From Peptococcaceae bacterium (lineage in GTDB: Bacteria > Bacillota > Peptococcia > Peptococcales > Peptococcaceae), in contig CAAEKP010000063.1 of assembly GCA_900756555.1 (NCBI GenBank), positions 1 to 28,354 of the forward strand: DNA of 28,354 bases, written 5' to 3'. The notes below the pieces were generated by a model. It was not told where the DNA came from. It worked only from the letters and a program-made list of their open reading frames with translations, and did not search any database. Below, piece after piece: positions 7,195 to 13,839 of this stretch (position 1 is its first letter; each line of letters starts with the position of its first letter). Both the position numbers and the translations under genes were made by a program.

Positions 7195-7305
7195 AAAAAA
7201 CACCTCCTGTCTACACTATATGTTGGAAACAAGCCGGTATGCCCCAAAAAATATGCAGTTACCAGACAAGATGGTGATAAAAAATACAGAAATATCGAAA
7301 AATAC

Positions 7306-7335
7306 TTGCGATTTGTGAAATAAACGGTGTATAAT
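7306..7335 (+). promoter_or_regulatory. Promoter of the M23 peptidase gene
   Basis: TTGCGA (7306-7311), an 18-bp spacer and TATAAT (7330-7335), 40 nt before the start codon. Confidence 0.65.
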
Positions 7336-7374
7336 AGATAAAGGTATATAGATTATGAAAAAGGGGTGTCACTT

Positions 7375-8541
7375 TTGCAAAACCGTGTCAAAAAAGCAGC
7401 AACCATTTTAGTATTGTCTGTCTTTACGATTACCTGTATGCCACCTGTTACTACTGTGGCAGCAAACATTGGAGATTTACAGCAGAAGCAGAGTGATTTG
7501 AATAGCGAGAAAAAAGATTTAAAAAGTAAGATTAACCAGAAAAGTCAGGAAAAAAAGGCTCTGACCGATCAGCTGGCGGATATTAACAAAGAGTTGAACG
7601 GTGTGCAGCAGACCATTGACGGGCTGAACACAGAAATCACCGCTACGGAGGAAAAGATTTCCTACACGCAGGGTGAGATTGAAAACAAGCAGCGGGATTA
7701 CGATGGCCGCATGGCAATTTTTAATCAGCGCCTGAAACAGATGTATCAGTATGGCGATGTGAATTTTCTGGAAGTGCTGTTGCAGTCCAGCAGCTTTACC
7801 GATTTTTTAACCCGCTTTGAGTACATGAAGTACATTGCTGACAACGACCAGCAGCTGCTGGAAGAGGTCAGCGCTATGAAAGTCAGTCTGGAAACGGAAA
7901 AGAAAAATCTGAACAGTATGAAAAGCAGCCTGGAAAGCAAAAAGCAGACACAGGTGGCAAAATCGCAGGAACTGGTAAGTGTGCAGAGCAAAAAAGAAAA
8001 TCTGGTAGCACAGATTAGTTCTGAGCAGAATGAAATGTTTAAAATGCTGGATCAGATGGAAGCGGAAGCGCGGGCCTTAAACAGTGAAATTAAACGATTA
8101 CAGGCCGAAGCTGCAGCAAGAGCAGCCAAAAACGGCACCAGTACCAAAGCGCCGGGCGCTTATACCTGGCCATTGCCAAGCAGCCATACCATCACGTCTA
8201 ATTATGGGTATCGCACCCATCCGGTCAGCGGTCAGAAAAAACTGCACACCGGTCTTGATATCGGTGCCAGCTATGGCTCACCTATTGTGGCAGCGGCGGA
8301 CGGTGTGGTTATTATGGCTCAATATAACGGCGGCTATGGCAACTGCATCATCGTGGATCATGGCGGCGGAGTAGCTACCTTGTATGGTCATATGTCCTCT
8401 TTTGTGGCCAAAAACGGACAGACTGTAAAAGCAGGTCAGACCATCGGCAAAGTGGGTTCCACCGGCGTTTCCACCGGCAACCATCTGCACTTTGAAGTGC
8501 GCATCAACGGCTCCACAGTAAATCCCAGAAACTACGTGTAA
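7375..8541 (+). CDS. Secreted M23 peptidase with coiled coil (murein hydrolase, EnvC/NlpD type)
   Basis: A 388-aa exported cell-wall hydrolase. An N-terminal signal peptide (QNRVKKAATILVLSVFTIT, cleavage near VAAN) precedes a long coiled coil of about residues 30-245 and a C-terminal LytM domain from about 275. The zinc site looks complete: His291 and Asp295 in LHTGLD, and His370/His372 in HLHFE. The protein is therefore probably active against peptidoglycan cross-links, unlike degenerate EnvC activators. The TTG at 7375 lies 8 nt after AAGGGG. The GTG at 7366 overlaps that site and is unlikely. Confidence 0.9.
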   Translation: MQNRVKKAATILVLSVFTITCMPPVTTVAANIGDLQQKQSDLNSEKKDLKSKINQKSQEKKALTDQLADINKELNGVQQTIDGLNTEITATEEKISYTQGEIENKQRDYDGRMAIFNQRLKQMYQYGDVNFLEVLLQSSSFTDFLTRFEYMKYIADNDQQLLEEVSAMKVSLETEKKNLNSMKSSLESKKQTQVAKSQELVSVQSKKENLVAQISSEQNEMFKMLDQMEAEARALNSEIKRLQAEAAARAAKNGTSTKAPGAYTWPLPSSHTITSNYGYRTHPVSGQKKLHTGLDIGASYGSPIVAAADGVVIMAQYNGGYGNCIIVDHGGGVATLYGHMSSFVAKNGQTVKAGQTIGKVGSTGVSTGNHLHFEVRINGSTVNPRNYV

Positions 8542-8548
8542 GTAATAT

Positions 8549-8700
8549 AAAAGCTCCTTAATTTTGTCTATCCCTCAGTGGCTCTGGACAGTTAGATGAA
8601 ATGTCTACCTCGGTTAGAACTACGTTCTTCTCGGTTTAGACATTTTGCCTAACTGTCCATCCCAATTCGGAATTTTGACAAAATAAGGAGCTTTTTGTGT
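8549..8700 (+). ncRNA. Three-tier stem-loop element E1 with T-run
   Basis: A 147-nt nested palindrome immediately after the M23 gene. The outer stem is AAAAGCTCCTTAATTTTGTC (8549-8568) with its complement at 8677-8695, with one bulge. The middle stem is GGACAGTTAG plus AAATGTCTA (8586-8607) with 8637-8658. The apical stem is AGAAC-TAC-GTTCT (8616-8628). TTTTT follows, so it can act as a terminator. The internal-loop sequences TATCCCTCAGT and ATCCCAATTCGGAATTTT are shared with the element at 12159, although the stems differ. It may be a structured RNA or a mobile palindrome inserted in a terminator loop. Confidence 0.7.
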
Positions 8701-8949
8701 GGGGAAAAACTGGCGGTAATTCGGAATATATGACAAAGATTGCTGCTTTTTGCTTGATTATTTTTGTGTACTGGAAAAGTGTTGCCTGTTTATTTTATGC
8801 AGGAAAAATATGGATGGTTCTGTATTTTTTATTCTCAGGCAGGTATTTTGCGGGGAGTTGTGGAAGCAAATGGTACTGCGTTTCCTGGATGGCGCGGTGT
8901 ACGAATAACAGGGAAAGAAAAGATGGATACTTTAAGATAAAGGCGTTTG
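8701..8949. other. Intergenic DNA with no supported gene
   Basis: An 89-codon frame crosses this stretch but begins inside the T-run of the preceding hairpin, lacks a ribosome binding site and has no recognisable composition. I see no further structure. Confidence 0.45.
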
Positions 8950-8965
8950 AAGGAGGTTGTTTGTG

Positions 8966-9898
8966 ATGATGGAGGAAATAACATTAGCGGCATCGGATCG
9001 AACTGCGCTGTATGTGCATTGCTGGCGTGCGGAGCAGCCTAAGGCGGCCATTTTGCTGGCCCATGGTATGGCGGAGCATAGTTTGCGGTATGATGGGCTG
9101 GGGCAGTTTTTGAATGCGTACCAGATTTCTTTGTACTGCCATGACCAGCGGGGACACGGCAAAACAGGCAGCAATGCTATGCGCATGGGACATTTGCGCA
9201 AGGGTGTGGATTGGAATTTGATGATTAACGATTTGTTTACCATCAAGAAAAAGCTGATTGATGTGGAAGTGCAGTACCCGGTATATCTGATGGGGCACAG
9301 TATGGGCTCTTTTTTAGTGCGGCGCACCATGCAGCTGCGCTCCGATATGTTTGATGGGCTGATTTTGTCGGGCACAGGCGATGGGCAGGGCATTGTGGGC
9401 AAAGCTGGCGTGCGCATGGCGGCAATGGGCTGTATGCTGGCAGGGCAGGAGGCTCATGCGGTGCAGCTGCAGAAGATGATGTTTGGCGGCTTTAACAAAG
9501 CAGTGGCTCATCCGCGCACTGAGTTTGACTGGCTGACCAGAGATGAGGCTCAGGTGGACGCTTACATGGCGGATGAAAAATGCGGGTTTATGTGCACCAA
9601 CGGGTTTTATCATGAATTGTTGCAGGGCATTCAGCTGGCCAACGACGCTAAAAATATGACCACCATGCGCAAGGATTTGCCGGTGTATATTTTCTCCGGC
9701 GATCAGGACCCGGTGGGCGGCATGGGCAAAGGGGTGCAGAAGGTGTATCAGCTGTTTTTAGATGCTGGTTTGACCGATGTGACCATGAAGCTGTATCCCG
9801 AAGGGCGGCATGAAATGCTCAATGAGTTAAACCGCGACGAAGTGATGAACGATTTGCTGCAATGGATAGAGCGGGAACAGGCCGATGAAACAGTTTAA
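8966..9898 (+). CDS. Alpha/beta hydrolase (monoacylglycerol-lipase/serine aminopeptidase S33 type)
   Basis: A 310-aa cytoplasmic hydrolase of the lysophospholipase/monoglyceride lipase group. The catalytic triad is visible: Ser112 in GHSMG, an Asp in SGDQDPVGG (246 or 248) and His282 in GRHEML. The N-terminal LAHGMAEHSLRY and CHDQRGHGKT motifs are typical of the family. The ATG at 8966 lies 9 nt after AAGGAGG, but GTG at 8963 is also possible. It overlaps the following metallo-hydrolase gene by 14 nt, so the two form one unit. The substrate is unknown and no signal peptide is seen. Confidence 0.88.
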   Translation: MMEEITLAASDRTALYVHCWRAEQPKAAILLAHGMAEHSLRYDGLGQFLNAYQISLYCHDQRGHGKTGSNAMRMGHLRKGVDWNLMINDLFTIKKKLIDVEVQYPVYLMGHSMGSFLVRRTMQLRSDMFDGLILSGTGDGQGIVGKAGVRMAAMGCMLAGQEAHAVQLQKMMFGGFNKAVAHPRTEFDWLTRDEAQVDAYMADEKCGFMCTNGFYHELLQGIQLANDAKNMTTMRKDLPVYIFSGDQDPVGGMGKGVQKVYQLFLDAGLTDVTMKLYPEGRHEMLNELNRDEVMNDLLQWIEREQADETV

Positions 9899-10592
9899 GG
9901 TGACGTATCACACCCATAGCTGTTTTCAGGTGGAGGATGACCAGTGCATCTTTTTGTTTGACTGGTTTAGCGAACAGCCGCCGCTGCTGGATGGCAGCAA
10001 GATGATTTATGTGCTGAACAGCCACAAGCACGGCGATCACTACAATGACAGCCTGTTGCAGCTGGCCGCCCAATATGAGCAGATTCGGTTTCTGTGGTCA
10101 AAAGAAATCCGTATGCCCAGGGATGATGGCCGGTTTCTGCCAATGAAGCGCAATGCTGTTTATGAATTAGACGGCCCGCTGCCGCTGACAGTGGAAACAC
10201 TGACCTCCACCGATATCGGCGTGGCTTTTTTGCTGCATTATGACGATACGGTAATCTATCACGCCGGTGATTTAAACTGGTGGAGCTGGAGCGGCGAGAG
10301 CAAAGCGTGGAACAATAACATGGAGGCCAATTTTAAGCGCAGTATGCAGAGGCTGGAAGGGCAGCACATTGACATTGCCTTTGTGCCGCTGGACCCGCGG
10401 CAGGAAGAACGCTACCACTGGGGGCTGGATTATTTTATGCAGCACACCCAGGCCCGCTGCGTATTCCCCATGCACATGTGGGGCAATTTGGACACCATTG
10501 CCCGCTGGAAAGCGCTACCCACCAGCGCGGCCTGTCAGCAGCAGGTGATGGATATTGAGCGTGAAGGGCAAGTATTTCAGGTGGAAGTGTAA
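9885..10592 (+). CDS. Metallo-beta-lactamase-fold hydrolase (UlaG/RomA-like)
   Basis: A 235-aa MBL-fold protein. The metal motif HKHGDH (residues 47-52) is present, followed by HAGDLNWW with a second-shell Asp and a late His in FPMHMWG. These match the short MBL group that hydrolyses phosphoester or lactone bonds. Start codon ATG at 9885 overlaps the hydrolase gene, showing tight coupling. The pair may act in one degradation or detoxification route, but the substrate cannot be read from sequence. The gene is followed by fragments of two repeat families. Confidence 0.85.
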   Translation: MKQFKVTYHTHSCFQVEDDQCIFLFDWFSEQPPLLDGSKMIYVLNSHKHGDHYNDSLLQLAAQYEQIRFLWSKEIRMPRDDGRFLPMKRNAVYELDGPLPLTVETLTSTDIGVAFLLHYDDTVIYHAGDLNWWSWSGESKAWNNNMEANFKRSMQRLEGQHIDIAFVPLDPRQEERYHWGLDYFMQHTQARCVFPMHMWGNLDTIARWKALPTSAACQQQVMDIEREGQVFQVEV

Positions 10593-10600
10593 GGGATATA

Positions 10601-10631
10601 AAACGACAATCTCCTTTGTTTATCCCTCCGT
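10601..10631 (+). repeat. Truncated copy of the three-tier stem-loop element (E3)
   Basis: AACGACA resembles the outer arm of the 12159 element, and TTTGTTTATCCCTCCGT resembles the conserved arm and internal loop of the 8549 element. The complementary right half is absent and REP-like sequence follows instead. Confidence 0.5.
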
Positions 10632-10692
10632 ATACCCCACCAGAAAGGCGTGGGGCATGACCACACCCCGCCGCTTGCGGTGTTTATAATGT
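10631..10692. repeat. Degenerate REP upstream of the RAYT gene
   Basis: It contains a hairpin, CCCCAC with GTGGGG around CAGAAAGG, which is a compensated variant of CCCAAC/GTTGGG in the other copies. Then come GGCATGACCACACCCCGCC and CCGCTTGCGG. Similar pieces occur in the same order in the elements at 6816 and (inverted) at 13489. It lies about 90 bp before the transposase start. Confidence 0.6.
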
Positions 10693-10778
10693 GAATTATC
10701 ATATTTTCGTGAAGCGTAGCATAGAAACTATATCACATATTTTTTCAAGGATTTTCTATTTCCTTGGAGAATATCTTT

Positions 10779-11264
10779 ATGGAGTATCTACAAAAGTGCG
10801 GTGAAAATATGAATTTACCAAAAAGAAAACATCCAAGATTAAAAGAATATGATTATAGTCAAAATGGTTGTTATTTTGTGACAGTATGCATTAAAAACAG
10901 AGAGCGCTTACTGGGGAAAATAGATAAAACAAAACAGGTGATTTTACTAAGCACGTTAGGATTGCTCATCAAACGATTCATTCTAGCAATTGATTCGGTG
11001 TATGAAGATGTTTTTGTAGACAACTATGTTATTATGCCAGACCATATCCATTTATTAATTCGGATAGAGGCAAAAAACGGAAACTCTGTGCAGCCAGAAT
11101 TACAGACAATTATACGTTCCTTTAAGACAATGGTGACTAAGCAACTTGGAAAATCAATTTGGCAAACATCTTATTATGAACATGTGGTTCGGAATGAAAA
11201 GGATTATTTGAATGTGTGGAATTATATTGAGGAAAATCCATATCGTTGGTTAGAAAAGGAATAA
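10779..11264 (+). CDS. REP-associated tyrosine transposase (RAYT, IS200-like Y1 family)
   Basis: A 161-aa HUH transposase. The N-terminal KHPRLKEYDYSQNGCYFVT and the HUH motif MPDHIHLLI (His89, His91) are diagnostic. The C-terminal part SYYEHVVRNEKDYLNVWNYI and ENPYRW is typical of RAYTs, and the nucleophilic Tyr should lie in this region. RAYTs bind and cleave REP hairpins next to a GTAG guide. Such hairpins flank this gene on both sides. TTGGAG lies 9 nt before the ATG at 10779. The ATG at 10809, starting MNLPKRKH, is an alternative. The coding sequence is more AT-rich than its neighbours, which suggests later arrival. Confidence 0.88.
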   Translation: MEYLQKCGENMNLPKRKHPRLKEYDYSQNGCYFVTVCIKNRERLLGKIDKTKQVILLSTLGLLIKRFILAIDSVYEDVFVDNYVIMPDHIHLLIRIEAKNGNSVQPELQTIIRSFKTMVTKQLGKSIWQTSYYEHVVRNEKDYLNVWNYIEENPYRWLEKE

Positions 11265-11295
11265 ATAGAACGCATAAACCAAGAAAATTTAAGCA

Positions 11296-11434
11296 GTAGG
11301 GCGGCATGACCACATGCCGCCGTGAATAAAAAAATATGGTTTCAATAAAGAAATGGATAAAGTAAACGCTTAAACTGAGAAAATATAATCAGTGTTTCTA
11401 CCGTAAGCGGCGGGTTGTGGTCAACCCGCCCTAC
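11296..11434. repeat. REPIN, copy 3, downstream of RAYT
   Basis: Two inverted REPs bound about 80 bp of spacer. The left REP is GTAG, then GGCGGCATG-ACCA-CATGCCGCC. The right REP, read on the other strand, is GTAG, then GGCGGGTTG-ACCA-CAACCCGCC. The stems differ from each other by compensated changes while the GTAG guide and ACCA loop are kept. The spacer shares TATGGTTTCAA and TAAACTGAGAAAA with the element at 13489. This is the cleanest copy in the window and starts 32 bp after the transposase stop. Confidence 0.85.
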
Positions 11435-11483
11435 CTTGGATTTGCGTAGACGTATTTTGCTGCAATACTTGCTGCAATACCTA

Positions 11484-11512
11484 TTGTGCAAATACGGCTG
11501 CTTTGCTATACT
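11484..11512 (+). promoter_or_regulatory. Promoter of lipoprotein gene 1
   Basis: TTGTGC and TATACT are separated by 17 bp, about 50 nt before the start codon. The -10 context TTTGCTATACT resembles that of the paralogous gene at 12454. Confidence 0.6.
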
Positions 11513-11562
11513 ATTGCTAGTAATGATTTCATCTTACATATATTTCACAAGGAGGACATTGT

Positions 11563-12069
11563 ATGAAACGGAACAGAATTACAAGTGCGGTGCTGGTTTG
11601 TGTGCTGGCGCTGTTATTGGCAGGCTGTGGACAGTCTGTGGAAAGCAAGTCTGCCTATGTGCAGCATCATGCAGAAGAGATCGCAGTGAATGATGTGGTG
11701 CAGCTGCTGAATCTGGAAGGGCTGAAAGTGGATCGCATGGAGCCAAGTGTGGACTTTGCAGAACAGTTCCCGGGCGTGCAGATTTGCAAAATCAACGGCG
11801 ATAATGTACTGCTGATGAAAGTGGTAGAAGGTGACGCCACAGCAGCCTTGCAGGAACTGGGCTGGGAAGATTTACAGACCATTGATATGGAAAATCCGGA
11901 AGCAGTGGTAGCACAGCTGATGACAGATTATGCTGCCGATGAAGCAACCTATCAGACAGGCACTGCTTATGCGGCAAAAAACATTGCTGCCTGCTATATT
12001 GCCGCCGATGACGACACCGCAGCAGAAACTGTAGCCCGTGTGTTTGACCAGCATATCAACGGCAACTAA
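11563..12069 (+). CDS. Putative lipoprotein, paralogue 1
   Basis: A 168-aa exported lipoprotein. The signal peptide MKRNRITSAVLVCVLALLLAGC has the lipobox Cys at residue 22. AAGGAGG is placed 8 nt before the start. The segment from about residue 42 to 100 (DVVQLLNLEGL, INGDNVLLMK, LQELGW) is clearly similar to the same region of the lipoprotein at 12454, so the two are duplicates. This copy ends early and lacks the extra C-terminal region of its paralogue. I do not recognise the family. It has its own promoter, and a large stem-loop with a T-run lies 90 nt downstream. Confidence 0.78.
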   Translation: MKRNRITSAVLVCVLALLLAGCGQSVESKSAYVQHHAEEIAVNDVVQLLNLEGLKVDRMEPSVDFAEQFPGVQICKINGDNVLLMKVVEGDATAALQELGWEDLQTIDMENPEAVVAQLMTDYAADEATYQTGTAYAAKNIAACYIAADDDTAAETVARVFDQHINGN

Positions 12070-12158
12070 ATTGCAATCATAAAGAGAATATCGTAGATAA
12101 ATATGAATGGCAATCTTTTTGCTAAAATTGTTGTTAATCTAACTATGGTTGAAACCAT

Positions 12159-12308
12159 AACGACAGTTATCTTTGTCAAAATTCTGAATTAAGATGAACA
12201 GCAGCGCAATTTGTTTTACTTGAACTGGACGCAGTCCAAACTGAAAGAAACAAATAAACTGATGTTCAGATTATTGAAGGATAGACAAAGTATAACTGTC
12301 GTTTTTGT
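12159..12308 (+). ncRNA. Three-tier stem-loop element E2 with T-run
   Basis: A 145-nt nested palindrome between the two lipoprotein genes. The outer stem is AACGACAGTTATCTTTGTC (12159-12177) with 12284-12303, with one bulge. The middle stems are GAACA/TGTTC and ATTTGTTT/AAACAAAT (12196-12216 with 12248-12267). The apical hairpin is TGGAC-GCA-GTCCA. TTTTTG follows on the plus strand. Its reverse complement shares the internal-loop sequences of the 8549 element (TATCCTTCA and ATCTTAATTCAGAATTTT) while all stems differ. The family is thus inverted relative to E1. Confidence 0.7.
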
Positions 12309-12360
12309 ATATATGAAAAGCTAATCTCACTTTTTATTTTATAGGGGGGGAATAAATTTG

Positions 12361-12389
12361 TTGTATAAGATGGAATCCTCTGCTATACT
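12361..12389 (+). promoter_or_regulatory. Promoter of lipoprotein gene 2
   Basis: TTGTAT (12361-12366), 17 bp, TATACT (12384-12389). A run of seven G residues (12344-12350) lies just upstream of the -35 box. Confidence 0.6.
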
Positions 12390-12453
12390 GAAATTATACT
12401 GAAATCAGTAGAAAGAATACAACCGAGTTTTTGAAGCTGAGGAGGCGTAGTTT

Positions 12454-13443
12454 ATGAAGCAGAAACAATTTATGGCGGTAATGTTGGTTTGCCTGCTGAT
12501 GTTATTGTTGACAGGCTGTGGACAGAGCATGACACTGGAAGAAAAGGTAGCAGAGGTGCAGGGCAAAAATGAAATCACCACGCAGGATGTGGTGCAGCTG
12601 ATGAAGCTGGAAGGGTTATCGGTGGAAAAACAGAAGGTCAGCGCGGAGTTTGCAGAACTATGCCCTGACACAGAAGTGTACAAGGTGAATGGCGATAATC
12701 TGCTGCTGATGAAAGCTACAGAGGCTACTTTAAATGATCGCAGAGAAGTGTTTGAGGAATTAGGCTGGTACAATATAGCAAAGTATTACGATACAACGGA
12801 AGAAACGTTATCATTGCTGAAACAATTAGAAAAAGACTATCAGCCAGAGGATGGCACATACCAGTTTGGCATAACGGGCAGTGTGAAAAATATTGTAGTT
12901 TACCAAGTACCAGTGGTGAATGAAACCAAAGCTGTAGAAGAACAGATAAAAGAGTATACTGTAATCACAGAGACAATACGAAAAGTGCTCCAGGAAGATA
13001 TTAAGGGTATGCAAACATACCATCCTGCTACTGTAGGCAAAGATATTCAGGTTCTTGCAACCATTCATACTTATCAGATGCCTTACACCACGGGGAAAAT
13101 CACACAGTATGATTATTATTTGAGTACAGATTTTGAGTTGCGGTTGTCCGATGAAGTGATGGAAAAATACAAAGGACAGGAGTTCCGTGCAGAAGTAAAA
13201 GGACCGCTGGAACATTTACATTATCTATCCAACGGCAGCACAGGGTGCACAGGTAATTTGGACGAAGTGAACGATAATACAATTTCTATGGAGTTGGGGA
13301 ATAATTCTGAAGTCAGTTACGAAGTATATACCGGCCCGATTCAGTATGAAGTCACCTTCTCCGTGGGCGATATCAGCGAAACCTTAATCGTAGGCGTGGA
13401 CGAAGCCGTTACCGCAGAAACAACTGCCCCGGTAGAAAAATAA
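12454..13443 (+). CDS. Putative lipoprotein, paralogue 2 (extended)
   Basis: A 329-aa exported lipoprotein with lipobox LLTGC, Cys22, at the same position as in its paralogue. The region of about residues 42-100 (DVVQLMKLEGL, VNGDNLLLMK, EELGW) matches the protein at 11563. The C-terminal half is unique, rich in beta-type sequence, and contains a probable Cys-loop (STGCTGN). GAGGAGG lies upstream of the ATG. No known family is evident. The position, the shared promoter shape and the similarity suggest tandem duplication followed by extension or truncation. A REPIN follows about 45 bp after the stop. Confidence 0.78.
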   Translation: MKQKQFMAVMLVCLLMLLLTGCGQSMTLEEKVAEVQGKNEITTQDVVQLMKLEGLSVEKQKVSAEFAELCPDTEVYKVNGDNLLLMKATEATLNDRREVFEELGWYNIAKYYDTTEETLSLLKQLEKDYQPEDGTYQFGITGSVKNIVVYQVPVVNETKAVEEQIKEYTVITETIRKVLQEDIKGMQTYHPATVGKDIQVLATIHTYQMPYTTGKITQYDYYLSTDFELRLSDEVMEKYKGQEFRAEVKGPLEHLHYLSNGSTGCTGNLDEVNDNTISMELGNNSEVSYEVYTGPIQYEVTFSVGDISETLIVGVDEAVTAETTAPVEK

Positions 13444-13487
13444 ATATCTACAGTATCGTTGGCTTCAAGGTCAGAAACTTTTAGATT

Positions 13488-13670
13488 GTAGGGCGGCATG
13501 ACCATGCCCAACGCTTTTCTGGTTGGGTAAGGCGCCGTGGATAAAAAATATGGTTTCAACAAAGAAATAGAAAAATCAAACGTCTAAACTGAGAAAAAAA
13601 TTAGCGATTTTTCTACCGCAAGCGGCGGGGTGTTTTCGCACAGAAAAGCATGCTTCACAACCCGCCCTAC
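13488..13670. repeat. REPIN-like element, copy 4
   Basis: A 182-bp element beginning GTAGGGCGGCATGACCATG and ending CAACCCGCCCTAC, so it has inverted GTAG guides. It carries both inserted hairpins seen in copy 1 (CCCAACGCTTTTCTGGTTGGG and the GCACAGAAAAGCATGC loop), plus the AT-rich spacer seen in copy 3. It also contains ACCGCAAGCGGC. It appears to be the fullest version of the family. Confidence 0.8.
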
Positions 13671-13764
13671 TTTTTAGTGGCAGGTAACTTGTTGTTTTTT
13701 ATGTAAACAAAATAGATTGCCGTTTTATGTTCCAGCCATTATTTTATCTTCCAAAAAGATTTAT

Positions 13765-13793
13765 TTGCACTAACTGTTATTTTGGCGTAAAAT
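13765..13793 (+). promoter_or_regulatory. Promoter of cbiA
   Basis: TTGCAC (13765-13770), a 17-bp spacer and TAAAAT (13788-13793), about 47 nt before the start codon. Confidence 0.6.
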
Positions 13794-13839
13794 AGAATCA
13801 TAGAAAAGACAGTAAATTTTTTAGATATGTGGTGATGAT

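Noticed and set aside
7066..7323. 85-codon plus-strand ORF
   Set aside because: It lies opposite the small membrane protein gene, which has a good ribosome binding site, and runs through the M23 promoter region.
8697..8966. 89-codon plus-strand ORF rich in Trp, Cys and Tyr
   Set aside because: It starts in the terminator T-run of element E1 and has no ribosome binding site or recognisable composition.
11415..11693. 92-codon ORF before lipoprotein 1
   Set aside because: It covers the end of a REPIN and the lipoprotein promoter, and overlaps the lipoprotein gene in another frame.
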